NCBI GenBank assembly: GCA_013396915.1
Contig: VWZL01002060.1
Location: 302,205-366,204 of the forward strand
Direction: 5' to 3'
Source: Stercorarius parasiticus
Lineage: Eukaryota; Chordata; Aves; Charadriiformes; Stercorariidae
Length of the DNA stretch: 64,000 nt
The position numbers and the translations under genes are program-made. The notes below the pieces were generated by a model that was given only the letters and a program-made list of their open reading frames with translations, made no database searches and was not told where the DNA came from. How positions within the stretch are numbered: the stretch's first letter is position 1; every line of letters begins with the position of its first letter. This document shows, piece after piece, positions 35,601 through 50,600 of this stretch.

Positions 35601-38600
35601 ATCTGTCCAAGGACTCGTTAAGATGTGAGGACTTGGTCCCAAGCATGCAGTGAAAAAAAAAAAAAGCTGGAGTACAAATAAATGAACACTATTCCTCCCT
35701 CTCTGTATTAACGGGAAGTTATTTGTTTTTTACGGAGGCAATGAAGCTTGGAAGAGGGATAGAAAAGCCCTGCTCTGCAAGTCCAGGGAGTTCAACCAGA
35801 GGACAAGGCATCCCTGAGGGTATTCGATATGAGGAAGAGACAGAAGTTAAGCTTCTTTTTGCCTCCCCCCAAACATAAATCTGGAGCTCTGGGAAACTGT
35901 ATGACAGAACAAAGCAGAACTTTAGGTGATTAAATAGAAAAGTGTAAGATATTTTAAAAGAAATTGAAAAGAGCACACCAAAAATCTATAAAAGCAAGTT
36001 TCAGGGCATCTTCTGCACAATGCGGCCAAAGCTGCAATATGGGCTCGCACTGTTTGAACTGGAAATTCTCCTGCAGGCATCTAAAACCAGCATGTGATAC
36101 TTGTTGAGATTAACTACGGTCTAATGAGGTAGGTTCCACTTACAAATAGTTTACATTTCAGGAGTTAAGGACATCCATTTACTTCAATGGGATGTGCATC
36201 ACAATTTGATTATAACAAAGAAAGAAAGGAAAATAAAAAAGAAAAAGGCCATAACGCCTGTTGGATCTGTTAGCCAGCCTCCCTCACCGCAGGGGCTGTA
36301 CCTGGTCTGTTGCTTCCCCTTCACTCTGGTCTCCTTTCAAGTTTTTCCCAGAGGTCAGTTCTTCCCATGTAAAGAGCAACGAGTCTGTTACTTCACCAAA
36401 TGGGTTAAAATCTATTAACCAAATCTTACCCTGCAAGGGAACAATAGAAGAATTGAAACAAGCCACAGAATTAAAACAAAACAAAAAAAAAAGAAAAAGA
36501 AAAAAAACTCTGAATACACATATATTACTGTAGTATGCTTGATCTTCCGATAAAAAGATGTCAAAATTAAAATCACCTGGTTTTAAGCACTTAAAGCATT
36601 TTAACATCCTTTACATTAGACATGGGTTTAAAACACAGCAAGCTATGACTTATTAATTTATTTCTTTTTTTTAAAACAGAAGATCAGACAGAGCTCAAAT
36701 AAACTGAATTCAGTCCCATGCAAGGTGCTTTCAAATGAGACCACAGAAGTTCCACCTAAAGCCCATGGTCCTCCCAAGATCCCCAGACGGCATGAACAAG
36801 GAATGGAGGGGGCACCACCACAACCCAAACAAAAACCCCCACCCTAACAGGGATTTTGCTTTCCATCAAAAGCCACCTCAGCACTGCTGTACATTCAGCA
36901 GTCTACAGAAATTGCTGTTCTTGGTCTCAGAAGGGACTCTAAAAATACAGAGCAGGGTCTGCAAAATGCTAGTGGAGATCATGAAAGCTGAGAGGTGCTG
37001 CACAGGTATAAATAAAGAATAACTTAAAGGCATTTTTAATATAGCCATTACTAGTTGTCAAGACTAGTTTCTCCTGCCTCATCTTTAATACATTCGTGTT
37101 CCAAGCAGTTCTGGTAATATGCACAACTGCATGCCTGTTTTACAACTGAAAAATGAAAGCAGAGAGACTAACATGACATATTAAGAGAGATGTCTGCAGG
37201 GGATCAAGAAATAGTTGACATTGAGTTATCTCAAGATACAACCCCCCACAGCACAGGGCCATCTTTTCTTACCCAAGAAAGTGTCATCTATTCTAATAAA
37301 ACAAAACATTATTATAAATTATAATGAAATACAACTACAGCTGCTAGTAAGAATTCACAAAACAAGCATTACATCTGGAAGAAATAGTATCTATAAATAG
37401 GGAAAGAAAAAGGTTGCTGTAACATAAGCAGGACTAAAAGGTTTTACTGTGTTTATTAAAGATCAACTGGAATTGGAAACCAAGCCTGAAGACTGCATCG
37501 CTATTAAAAACTTATTTTGCTTTATCTTTCTTCCCCTCATTCCTGAAGGATCTTCTTTCTTTAAAAGATCTTCCCTATCTTGATACAAACGGCAAATATC
37601 TTCAATGATTTACACTACAGCCATCTGGCTTCTAACTTACAAAGATGCTTTTGAAGCCTTCAGTCGCAGAGTAACACGGAGACTTCCTCTCCCACCCACA
37701 CTACCCAAGCCACCCCCCCACGGGCACTAACGCACTATAGAATAGGGAACGCATGGAAACGCGTACACTAGAGGACAGAAATGCTCTGGCTGGTCTGTTA
37801 TCATCCACAGTGAGTTACTCGTGCAGGTGGGGGGAGTCCCAGCACGGATGAAACCAGTGATAATACTTTTAAACTGGAACTGAGCCAGCACCCCGACTGG
37901 TGAGCGTGTGGTTGCACAGAGGCTTTCACAGGTCTCTCTCTCAGGGCAGACCCAGAGTGTACAGCTCTCGCAGAGCGCATTTCACGAAGCCAATGCACCG
38001 CAACAGCAGTACTGAAACCAGATGGCTACAAAAGAAACTGCGAATTGCAGGGACACAGACCTGAGTGGTTTCTTACTTGTTTTGGAAAGGTGAAGAAGCA
38101 CAAATATCCGTGGCTAAGTTGCAACACCTCTGCATCAATATTGACACCATCGGTGCAGAGAGCGAACAGGGGCAAGCTCTGCTATCATTTTTCTACCTCT
38201 GTTCCTCTTCAAAAGGCAGTCACAAATTCTCATTATAAGTGATGTTTTACTTTTGCTAATGGGGACATCTTGTTAGCTCCAAGGCAGCAGGAAGAGGAAC
38301 CTGTAATTTTAGATTCATTCTATCACACTAGAAAAACAAGCTAATGAACCAATTTAATCCAGACAGAAGCAATGGCTGGCAAAGTTTGTTCAGCAGTTCA
38401 GAGAATCTTTCCTTGCATCAGAAACGTTTATACTTAACAAAGGACTTCCCCATGAAAGGCTTTCACAGAGACTCCTCCTCACCCCAAACAACGTGAAACT
38501 CAGCCTTTTCATAGGAACTCAAGATGACTTCTCTAGAGAAGAAATGGAAAAAACTGAAAACTGGTTTTGAGGCTACCGAAAGCGACACCTGTTTTTCGTG

Positions 38601-41600
38601 AGCACCCAGCAGCGTTTCTCCCTCCCTGCAGACAGCAGTTCACCATCTACACCACCAACTGTTTCCTTGAGATGGTCTTAATCCGCACTGAGCTTTGGTA
38701 GCTGCAAATTGATGAGAAGTGGCAAAACGAACTAAATACCGCTTTTGAGGGCTCATTAAAGGGAGCGTACTATGGGTCAGTAACTGAACTTTTTTTTGAG
38801 CTTAAATACTCTTTCAAGTCTTACATGCAATGTCATGATTTAAATGTAGTTTCAGACTTGCACTGGGTATCTAAAGAGCAGTAGTAAAGCTATTTATCTG
38901 CCACCTTCTGTTATTAGTAATCTTTGCCATATGCGGGCACAGAAATGCACAAGCCAGGAAAGCAAAGTTGTGCATATCTGGAGGGGGAAAACAAAACCAA
39001 CCCATATTACATAAGATTTTTTTTCTCATCCTAAAACAGGAACCAATAGTTTACCATGTCAGCTTCACGCTTTGTGTTACTAAAGCATTAAGCAACGTGC
39101 TGCTGAAAGGAAGCGTCTATGATGAAGACTGTTCAAAGGAAGTTAAGAGATAAATAAAATGCAAACTGAGCTGTTACATCTCCCTAACTCCAGCTGCACC
39201 TTCATGCACAGTGACAATGCTCACAAGGCAGAGACACAAGCACCAGTCTGCACGTTAAGAAGAGCAGCTGTGAGCCAGCAGTGGCCTGGACCCACTCACT
39301 GCATTTCTTTGTCTTACCACAGTGACTTGCCTTGAACGCGGTTAAAAGTTGTTAACACCTGGGAGACATGCAAAGAGCAATAGCAGAGCTGATTCTCAGG
39401 CTTGTCAGCTGTTGCACAACGATTGTGAACTGCTAGCAGCTAAAAACCAAAAAAAGGTAGTGGATCCAAATGAAAACAGGCTACCGGTCCTGCAACATAA
39501 CCTCTTCAGGACTTCCAGATGACCCAGCCTGGAAGACTGTATGACAGTGTTTCTTCCTTAAAAAGATGACTTGTCTGCAAAGTCAGGCACTCACTCAGAT
39601 AAGCTCAGTGAAGAGTGTAACAGGAGAAGCAGACACACAAAAGCCTGTCCTCAACCAGGCCATTGCTGCTTCTATGCCACGCTCCAACTCAACGAGCAGG
39701 ACCTGTGGCAGTCTACTCCGTGCAGTCTCTCAAGTAACTGAAGTAAGCATGGGGAGGGCGTTGCTGTCATTCACAACCATATCAAAGAACAAGCTTCTCC
39801 TGAATGTTTAGAGTTGAAAGAGTTTAAAATAAGCAGACACTGGACATTTCTCTCATTCTGTAGGTGAGGTTGCCGTGCAACCAGCCTGAGGAGGAGCACA
39901 GGCTCTGGAAATTAATCACACACAGCAACACTCAATATGCTTTTGCTGCCTATAACTCATATACAAAGAGAGCGATGAATAACACAGTTGCAGACCACAA
40001 AAGTATGTGTGAAAGGAGGAGGATCTGACACACAAAGCGCTATCTGTCAGTTTACAAGACCTGAGGGTAGAAGGCACCGAGAGATATCTACAAACAGATG
40101 TATTTTATCCTGATAGAAGGAGAAACACTGCTCATTTGAGATCACACAGGCTGAAACCTTTTACTTGAATAATCCATCTTCATGCCTCTGCTGTGAGGCA
40201 GAGCATCAACGGCAGAATCCAGTTCAATGCTGAAGAGTGTTGCTCCTCATTTTGCCTGACAGCATCCTCAAGGCTGAGGATCCGAACCCAGATGGGTAAT
40301 TTTCATTACCATTCAGTATGGCTGTTTTTAGCCTGTAGCCTGATTTTAGGTACCTACGTTAAAAGTTGTGCTGAGTAACAGTACAACAGTGTTTTCCACA
40401 TGACACACATTCCTGTTTAGTTTCTGTTTTGCAAACTGTGGCATGATTTACCATTACAGAATTACAAAATACTTTAGCAACATTCAAAGTCAGAATCAGA
40501 ACTTACTACAAATACTCTCAACTCAAAGACTTTCTCCAGTCCTGTAACTGTAAGCAAATCAAACACTGAGACTCATAAATGTATATAGCAAAGGTATATA
40601 GACTTTTTTTTTTTTGCATTTCTGGTTTAGGATTTGGAAAAAAATTAAGCTAAAACAAAGACTTCGTTTTCATGCCCTAATGTGATTCCTAAATCAGGTT
40701 TTGAGATCTAAGGCTACATAATGCATTTTTGGTTGTGGTTGTTTTTAAAACAACACATGCGTGCCTTTCGAGCGCAATTCATCTGACCCATTTCTCTCCA
40801 TTCACACTAAGAAGAGGTCAAGGTGACTAACTCCTGAAGTTCAGATGGGACCTGAAGTTCAGACAGGACATTTCTCCCTACTCTGTCACTATCTGGATGT
40901 TCAGGGTTCTGATCCGCCAAGCACTCAGAACCACACACAGCTGGAGCAGTTTGAAAAGAAAAAAATTAGCTTCCATCTGTCACAAATTGGGAACACCACA
41001 TTCATATACCCTTTTGACAACTCTCCCTTCATACTCTAGACTTCCATGTATGAAGTAAAAGTTATAATTTTCCAACCTCACACAGATAATCTGAAGAAAT
41101 ATTAATGATTAGTTTTGATGAGTTCAAATGCTACAGGGAAAAACATCGGGGGGGGGAAGCCCAAGGAACAACTTTTTGTAAGAATCCTCCCAAATATTTT
41201 TGTGGTAAAATATCACCCCTGCCTTATTTTTTTTTTTTTTTTTTTAAATACCACAGCTATTCTGGCTGACTGTTCAGATACTTTTCCCTCAAAAGCACTC
41301 AGAGTAAGCATTATGCAAAGGGAACCTTAGCAACAGGTAATGCTTCGCTAAAACAATTTAGTAATGTTGCATGATCCTGATTAAGTGCCTATCTTAAAAG
41401 AAAATACCCCAGGCCTGTCAGTGTTTAAAATGCATTTGGACAATGCTTTAATTTTTGGTCAGCCCTGAACTGGTCAGGCAGCTGGACTGGATGATTGTTA
41501 TAGGTCCCTTCCAACTGAAATAGTTCTGTTCTAAATTATTTCAGCAAAGACTCTCCATGTCATAATGAAAACTAAATTGCCTCCGGTAGATTCACAGAAC

Positions 41601-44600
41601 TGACAGAATTGCAGCTGAAGCCAAAGTTATGTGCTTTAAGACAGACTACTTCTTGGGAAGATATTTACTAAATAATTACCTCGCCGGCACAGATATTTTT
41701 TACACCCCTAATCCTATTATTCTCCTACTGTAGACAGTAGAAAAAGACCTGGGGAACAGAATGATAACACCAAGTAGGGCTTTGTTTATGGGGTGTTTTT
41801 TGTTTGTTTCTTGGGTTTTTTTACCAGGACCACTTCTAGGAAGATGAAGCTATTATTTGCTTCCACAGAATAAACAATTATATACAATCTATCATTCACT
41901 TACCCTGCTGTCTCTGTAAACATCAAAAACAACTGAAAAGGAGAAAAAAAAAATATGTTAATCTTAAAAGATATATAATTTCACAGAAGATGTCTAAATC
42001 TGACTAGATACCTCTGTACACAGCAAACTGTAAAGTCAATACGTCTAAAGAACTGCAAGCCAGAATTAGATTCGTTTCCAAGAGGGAGCTGAAACATTTC
42101 AAGAACTACTGTTAATGCACTGAGAGATCGGCTGCCGGGTTTTTCCATTTAATACTGTTTTCTTCTGTTGATTTTTCCCCCCGGTGAAGAACATTTGATA
42201 AACTCTTAGCCCAAACAGAAGCTTATCTTCGACATTACTGCTGTTTGGTTTACAGCAGAACGGAGAAATTTCAAGGAAGGAGCAAGACTCCACTATGCTG
42301 GACTTTCCACAAACATTTAATAAGAGAAAGTTCCTGCTTGCTGGAGATTAGGACTTCAGCACATAACAAGACAAACAGGTTGTGTGAACAAAGGGGTCGA
42401 TGGCTGCGCTGAGGAGGTGGCAGTGAAATGGCTATGTTTAATGTAACCCACGCCAGATACCGCACACCTACTGACGATCAACAACTCTTTCAAACAGACC
42501 CTTTGCCTACTCAGTGTCTGACGCAAATCTGCCCTGCTTCATTGTCGTCCCTCCCCTTGACTTAATCGAGCATGAATCTTTGCGCATGCATCTTTCTATT
42601 ATCTTTGTGCATGCATCTTTCTATTAGCTTCTATTCTGTATGGTTAAACAAATCTCTGTCTTTCTATTCAGCTAGGAACATCAACAGACAAGCATTCAGG
42701 CCTGACTACATGCAGAAGTTGTACCAGTTTAGCAGAAAGAAAAAGAAAAGCCAGATTTAGAAAAACCTCAGAGAAATGCTGTATTGTCACTTCCTTCACT
42801 AATAAGGAAGGGAATATTTCAGCTAAGAGATTTCCCAATACATGTGGGATAAACTAAACTCAGGATATGACTGAAGAACACTTGAGCCTCAGGAACTACT
42901 CAGGAAGCTGCGCGTCAGTAACAGGGATGTTGATTGATCACCTTCACGCATGTAAAGCTACTCAGCAGCTTAATCTAACATTTCATGCAAAGTTGGCTGG
43001 GCTAAGGGCAAACCACAACTCAACAGCACCAAAGCCAGTCACATAACTGTTTTTGACCATATATGCTAAAAATCCCCACAGCTTTTTGCACAACCTCAGT
43101 TACGTCAATTTAAAATGTCACTCCAGAATTAAGTGCTATGATTTTCTCGAGAAGACAAGACCTCGGTGGCTAAGTCATCAATGTGAAGAGGAGCACAGCA
43201 ACCCTAAGTTTCTTCTCCAGCTGTTCATCTGAACTTGTTGCCTGTATCGTGTACTGTCATGAGTCATATTTCGTTAATGGAAAACTTGCATCTGAGCTTT
43301 ATTATAAAATGACGCCTGTCAGCTTAAAGCAAGCCTATGGCAATCATTGAAGCTAATGGCATTTAGCAGAATTTACATCCCCATTAAGACCGATTGCACA
43401 TTGGTGACTAGTTTGGGACACTCACTAACACTGAACAGAGAAGAAAACTTGAACTGTTCCCTCTTCTTAGGGACCACCTCAAAGCAGGAGTGTCGTGTGC
43501 CAGCAAGACTGTAATAAAGCTTTATCAGCAATTGCTTAAAATGGAGGGCAAGCCAAGGCTCAACTCTACAGTAAGTATCAATACCTCCAGTACACTGTTC
43601 TTACTGGGCTCTTATGAAAGGTATTTAGAAGGTTCTACCACCATTTAGAAGTATTTATAAAGCATTCACCCATCTGTTATCCTACTGCTCTGACTCCGCA
43701 ATGCTTCAGCTGCTCTGACTCAACTCTTCCATCTGGAGATGCTACCAGACCAACTGGAAAAAGCAGAGCAAACAGCATCAAAATCCCCAACAAAACAAGA
43801 AGTCAGGAAAAAAAGCTGTAATACCTTTCTTTTTAAAGCAAACAAACAAGCGAACCCAGATTTTTACTGTTAACAACACATGCTACCAGACAGTGGATCA
43901 AGGGATACGCTGGAGGATGAAGGATGGTAAAAAAAAAAAACAAACCAAAAAACAAACAAAAGACAAACCCAAAAACCAGAAAACACTTTCTGCATGGCAT
44001 TTCTCTGCAGAAGGAGAAGTCACTAGCATTTAGTACCTAAGAACAAAAGGTTAACAAACCTTCATCCTAGAAGGTCACCCTGAAACCTCCTTTTCCCAGA
44101 AGGTAACTCAGTTGGCATAGTTTTATGTCCTTTACATAAGATGACACTTCAGACCTTTCAGTTAACCAGACAGCAGTTTCAGAGCCTAAATCTAGGCATC
44201 AGTTTCCAAAAATAGTGCCCTGAATTCTTATCTATCAGTTGATTACATACCAGCTAAAATTACTTTGGAACACAGAGGAAAATTAAAAGACAGTAATCAG
44301 AATGTCAGATCTATACGACTGATCTTACTTCAAAACATTAGGGCTATGGACCTATTAAATTCATTTACTAATTTCCAGACTACTAGTCTTCTCCAAGGAG
44401 TGGTCCTTGGGAACTTCTCTGGACTGAAATAAAGAAGCCCTGCAGAGTCAAATTATTAAGAAATTTAATATAAGACAGGCTGACGTTATAAGGTATCTTT
44501 TTAGCAAGTGACAAAATCATAGAATCGTCAGAAAACACCTTTAAGATCATAGCTTCCAACGGGTAACCTAGCACTGCCAAGTCTACCACTAAACCATGTC

Positions 44601-47600
44601 CCTCAGCACCATATCTACACGTCTTTTAAATACCTCCAGGGGTGGCGACTCAACCACTTCCCTGGGCAGCCTGTTCCAATGCTTGACAACCCTTCCAGTG
44701 AAGAAATTTTCCCTAATATCCACTCTAACCCTCCCCTGGAGCAACTTGAGGCCATTTCCTCTTGTCCTATCACTTGTTACTTGAGAGAAGAGGCTGACCC
44801 CCAACTCCCTACAGCCTCCTTTCAGGTAGTTGTAGAGAGCAATAACGTCTCCCCTGAGTCAGACAGGATAGATCTGTTTGACTGCTCTAGTGCCTCAGCA
44901 AAATAATTAACCATGTTCAAAACTTACCTGAAGATTGAGTATTCAAAGCTTTATATACTATGCAACTGTCAGAAAATTCTTATGTTTATGTATGTTACTA
45001 AACTGAGGTTGGGCCCACGCCAAACCCAATTTAAATTTCTTCATCATATTTTCCACCACTCCTGATCACCCACCACAACAGAATGCTATTCAATTCTCAC
45101 TAGACCATGTCGTGAAACTATTTCCAATGAGCTTTGCAAAGGACTCCACATTTAAAGAACAAGACAATTTATTTGATCCGCTTAAGTGCGTCAAATACCA
45201 TGGCCTCTAATCAAAAGTTTCAGCAGCTAAACTGCTGTGCATCGAAACTCTAGGAGAAATTATAACTTCTTGAAAAGAAAGTTACAAATCCTTTCTTCAA
45301 GGCATACATCAATAATTTAGCAGTAAACATCTGAAAACATCTTTATAAAGAAGTATTCTTCTTACTACTGAATGTCTTTTGTGAAGCATTTTCTACCTCA
45401 CTTTTCAGGTTTAGAATTTTTCTTAATGAAAAACAAATATAAGAGGAAAAAGCCTTCCAAAAAAAATTCATTATGCCTTCTGAAGGGATCTTTCACTCAT
45501 TTGTTGTGTTTTTCTGAAAACAGCCTATTCCTTTAGGGGTTTTTTGTTCCCAATTTTATAGTCATTCAGAAACTACATTGATCTGTGCTCTAGCCACAAG
45601 ATCTATTAGACTCTCTCAAGTTAAAAAGAGCCAAGCCCTGTGAAAGCAATATCTATGAAGAGAGAGACGCATATCCACAGATTTAAAATATTGGGGATGC
45701 CATTATTTATACAGAAGTACCCACTTTTCCACTGATCTCCAGCAGTAAACTGGAATTTAGCACACTGCAACTCCGTGCGCTGTGGAGGAAATGCGCCTGG
45801 CTCAGCCAACAGCAAGAGGGCAGGAGGACAGGCCTCATTTCTATGAAGTTTGCCCTGCAAGCCCTTTCAATTTCAAACCTCCCAGCGCTCTGCAAAAGAA
45901 CTTCAAAAGGCACAAACCCTTCCTTTCTGTTTTTAAGTCTTTGTAACTGTGCGTGCAATAAGTAAAAACCTTAATACACATCCTCCTTCTCCCCCACGCT
46001 CCCTTTGCTAATTGAAGCCTTAAGATACTTACAGTCTTCATCCAAGAATTTATACTGTATGTGTTTCTCAAAAAACTCCTGTATTGATCTACAGATCTCC
46101 TCATGTTGCTTAGAGATATGATCATAATATTGAGTGTAGTCCCGCTGTGATATACCTGTAAATAATTTTAGTTGATTATAAAGAGTGTTAGGCATGCAAA
46201 AAAAACCAACCAGACAAAACACAGTTCTCAGAGTCATGCATCTTATCCGTATTTCAGAAGATGGGGTTCTCCCAAGTTTCAACCATTAAGAAATCTCAAC
46301 CGTTAAGAATTACCTACTGTTTGGCTTTATTCTCCAATACTCTAAGCACTTCCATTAGGAATTTTTTCCTTGAACAGTTCTGACCTACATTTTGTGAACC
46401 TCATTTTATATGTACACCCTTTTACTATTTTAAAGTGAATTTCAGGAGGAACTTTTGCCTGCATTTAAGTTTTCAGTTCCTGCTTTTTCCTTTCAGTTTT
46501 ATTCCCCCTGGTTACTCTGGTCAAAAACCTTTTCTGTTCTGCACATCAGATGTAGGGATCAGAATTTGGAACCATGAAATCAAAAGGGTAGAGGCCAGGC
46601 TTGCACATTAGCAAAGACGATAGATCCTAGCATACCATAAAGATTCTAATTTAACTGACGACTTAAGCGTGGAATAAAGAGTACCTGTTTGATAACACAC
46701 TACAGCTGAAACCTTAAATTCTAAAATCAACGGGATGGCACGCAGTCTAGTACCTTATTTCTTCCACTTGCCCCCCTTGAGGGCTGTCTTGCATATCTGA
46801 CATTAGATAAACTATTCCAGCTACATCACAAGCTCAATTTCAGACATCTGCCTGTCTACAAGACAATAGTTTAAATTGACATCAACAGGATGTTATGTGC
46901 ATGCATCTTAAGTGACAGGAGTTCTCATACAGGATATGTCAACATAAGCCACTGCAATACCCTGTTGGACAAATGCCAAATCAAGACCTGCCCCATCCGT
47001 GCAGAATGAGTAACTCATGCTATTTAGGGGAAGAAAAAGCCAGAATCCTCCAAGAAAGATGTATCGATGATGTCACTTTGCTGTTTTAACCACGTACAAA
47101 ACACAGAGACCAAGTTTTACTATAAGACAATGCTAACTAACTCCAAAGATGTGCTCTTTAAAAAAGTTCATATAAAGTTTATGATGTCAGTGGAACTTTG
47201 AATTATTAATACCACTGCAAAGCTTAACTCGGGTCTAAAAAACATAAACCAAGAGATGGTGGCTTCTCACGGGAGGCAGATGTGTAACTGGAAAATCATT
47301 CACTACACTGTGCAATATCACTCTTTAGCTTGACTGACAGGCTTATTAATTCTAACAGCATGGGAACATACTGTGAAAAATCTTGAACCGTCTTCAGAAA
47401 CGCAGCTGGAGCATTAGCTAAAAAAAACCCCATATTGGTAGATCTACTAGGTTTCAAAACCTAGTAATGAAACGTACAGAGTGTTTAATTAGCCAGCATA
47501 CAAATACTTTGAGGTATTTGAAATTAAATATCGCTATATATATATATATTTTATAATACATCTATATTAAAATGTTTCAGAGGTTATTACAGTGATGCAT

Positions 47601-50600
47601 AGCCCTGGCAGTTATGGTGTTCCAGCAGCATGTAACAGGGCAGGATTCAGCTGTTCCCCCTTCAAAAAGCTATGTCAGTAGCCATTAAACAATATCGGCT
47701 TAATGGAGGATCTCTGCTATTAGCAAGATAAATTTGTTACAGAGAACTGTAAAAGCATGAATTGAGAGAGAATGGGAAGATGAGTGTGGAAGCACCAGAA
47801 GGAACAGCCAAATAAAAGGGCTATGTGAATGTTATGTGTTGACAGCACCTAGATTAGCACATCCCAAAACATGTGGAGCTCCATAGGTTACCCAGACCAG
47901 GAAACAGAGAACAGTGAGTACGTTCCTAATGATTCACAGAGGTGGGCCAGGATAGAGAAACGAATTGCTCACAGCTCCTAACAGGTACAAAAAGGCACAG
48001 CCAAAGCAAACACATAGTCACCACGCTGAGAAGAAGCCAGGAGAAACAACGAGGACTAGACAGCTAATATCCCTTCACTTCCACACCATCACAAGGAATC
48101 CTGGACAGACCACTTGTATATATGCATCTTGGTGCTTGTGCATATGTAGGTATGAGACAGACAAAATGAGCAAACTTGGTTTTGTTTTAAAGTAAAAAAT
48201 CATCTTCCTTCCTATAAAGGCTGGATTAGAGCTTTGCTACGTAACTGCTATAACATTTCTTTGTTAGAAGAGTTTAGGCAGAATAACTCAATCTAAGAAC
48301 AAATGTGCATTAGTCCTGTGCTATTTACGTTTCCTGTTCATCTTCAAAGATTCCAGAGTAGAGCACACCAAAAACTAATTCAAACTCCGGAATAGTATTT
48401 ATCCTGAAATTAAACCCCTCAATTCAAACACCTGTGTGTGCACTAGATGTCTAAGCTCCCGTTATAGTCAGCAGAGAATAATCAATACATCTAGAGGAGT
48501 ATAATTCAGCTAAATTTACCCTAGAGCTGCCTAGAATACATGCTTTAGCACAATCTGCCTGTCCTCAAGCTGTCACACGTCTCCCGATGCACCCACCAGC
48601 TCTTCGCATGCCGTGGATACCCTAGCTGTTCAGTGCCGCTTGAAATATTTTACATTTAGCTTTTTGAACCAGAGTAACAGATCAACAGGTTTTCTGACTC
48701 AGCTACACTGAATATAATATGAGCTCAGACACCTCATACACCCATGGACATGTTCTGACCTCCCCAACTTTCTGCATATAACATCCACATGTGGTCACGT
48801 TTTATCAGCATAATACTCAACCGCCTCTGTATCCATTCTGCAAGCTGGCTACAATGCAATTTGCTCCTGAATATAAGAGAGTCACTTACAAAACAGCCTT
48901 TGGGTAAAGTCTCCGAGTTAGCAATTAGAATTAAGAATATCCCCCACTGTAATATTGAGCATGCTGTGTTGTCAGGCTTTCAAATACAGTGGAAACAGAA
49001 ATGTGGCATGCCACATTTTAAATTACATAAAGAGGAAACCATTAATTCCAGAAGTGAGGTGTAATAAGAAAGAATTGTCTTCAGATTCTCCTAAGAAATT
49101 CAGAAACTCCTAAGAACTTCACCTAATAATTTTAAGAAAATCCTTACCTATAAGCTTGTTTTCCTTGACAAAGCATCTGAATTCTGCACCAGGGATTAGT
49201 TCACACCATTTGCGAAGAACAAGCTACAGAGGAAAACAAATGACAAAGTATTGTTTCAGAAAGGTAACAGGTAACTTTTTGTCAGCAGGTATACCTTCTA
49301 GATCTAAGTGATGACCTCTTCAGAGGTCATCTAGTGATAAGATGACCTCTGAAGTTATTCCTGATACAAGAACACAAAACAGTCTTAACCTGCAGTTCAC
49401 ATAATCATCTTAGCAAATACTTCAAAGCAATTAGACTTAATATTAATTTCAGACTCGCAAAATGGCTTTTGGTTGGAACGCACCTTTAAAGACCATCTAG
49501 ACCTTTTAAAGCAGAAAGGTTCAGACCGGACATAAGAAGAAACTTTTTCACAGTGAGGACTGTCAAGCATTGGAACAGCTCCCTCACAGAGGTTGCACAG
49601 CCTCCATCCTTTGAGGTTTTCAGACCAGATTTGATAAAATGCCACGTATCTGATTTGAACTCATTGCTTATCCACCTCTGAGCATGAGAATGGACTAGAG
49701 ACCTCCTAAGGCCCCTTCCCACCTTAATTATCTTATGTTCTTCCACTTTGTATGGCCTTTGTAACTGAAATTATTTAGGAAACAACTTCAAAGTTACATT
49801 ATTGAAAGAGCATGGAAAAAACAAAACTCCTGCTGTACAACACAACAAATCTGTCATGGAATTGGCAGAAAGTTGCTCCCTCCTAGTCAAAAGAGCTGAT
49901 GAGCAGAATTAAATTTAACCAAATCAACCTCTATTCTGGTATACACCCAAGCAGAATTCTGTGACGCTTCTGAAGGAGCAAACCAGTTAAAATAAGGACA
50001 CGGGATAGAAATAGTAACCAAACTATTATAGTCAATAGGACAGGCTGCATGGCAATTAAAGTATATCTCTGGCTTTTTCTCAAGTTTCTGCGTTTCCTAA
50101 GCTGAAGTATTCAGATGGATCCATTATTTTTAGGGCCTCAATTACTGCTCATGGGTACTGGAAACTCCCCATACCTATCAACCGCAGCAGAAAAACCTCA
50201 GTAATCAAAGGTGACATTCCTAACTGCAGTGCAACATGAAAGTCTTTGTTTCAACTTTCAGATGTCCTGTATTTTTAAAGCACATTAAGATAGCGCTTTA
50301 AAAAAAAGCGGGGTTCATTCATTTCTCTAAAGGCCTTTCAATCCCCAGGATGATGACAAATGCTATATTTACATAAAAATTATTATTAGAGACATGACTA
50401 GATACTACCATAAAAGTGATAGGACCACATGAACAGTTTAAAGCCTTGTTAATATCTACGTTGCTAACTTAACATTTTAATCTGGTGACAAGCACATGAA
50501 ACAAGACATGACAGACCGCTTCAGTTCAGGATGTCCTCATCTTCTCTCTTAGTAACCCCAGTTGTGATATTCACAAGCAGCACACTATCAAGAATATACG

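Larger units (their letters stand above)
36431..41903 (-). other. CDC123: CDC123 intron (5.5 kb)
   Basis: Between the FVFD microexon and the WLIDFNPFG exon. Contains a CR1 3' remnant at 41411-41537 and a T tract at 41227-41245. No other gene, RNA or recent repeat is recognised. Confidence 0.85.
41933..46032 (-). other. CDC123: CDC123 intron (4.1 kb)
   Basis: Between the YKFLDED exon and the FVFD microexon. Contains a two-copy tandem repeat at 42576-42625 and a CR1 copy at 44512-44860. Nothing else is recognised. Confidence 0.85.

Noticed and set aside
45971..46282. Extended frame around the RDYTQYY exon suggesting a longer exon
   Set aside because: Acceptor TTACAG and donor GTAAGTATC define 46033-46155, and splicing to FVFD keeps the conserved protein; the extensions are intron.
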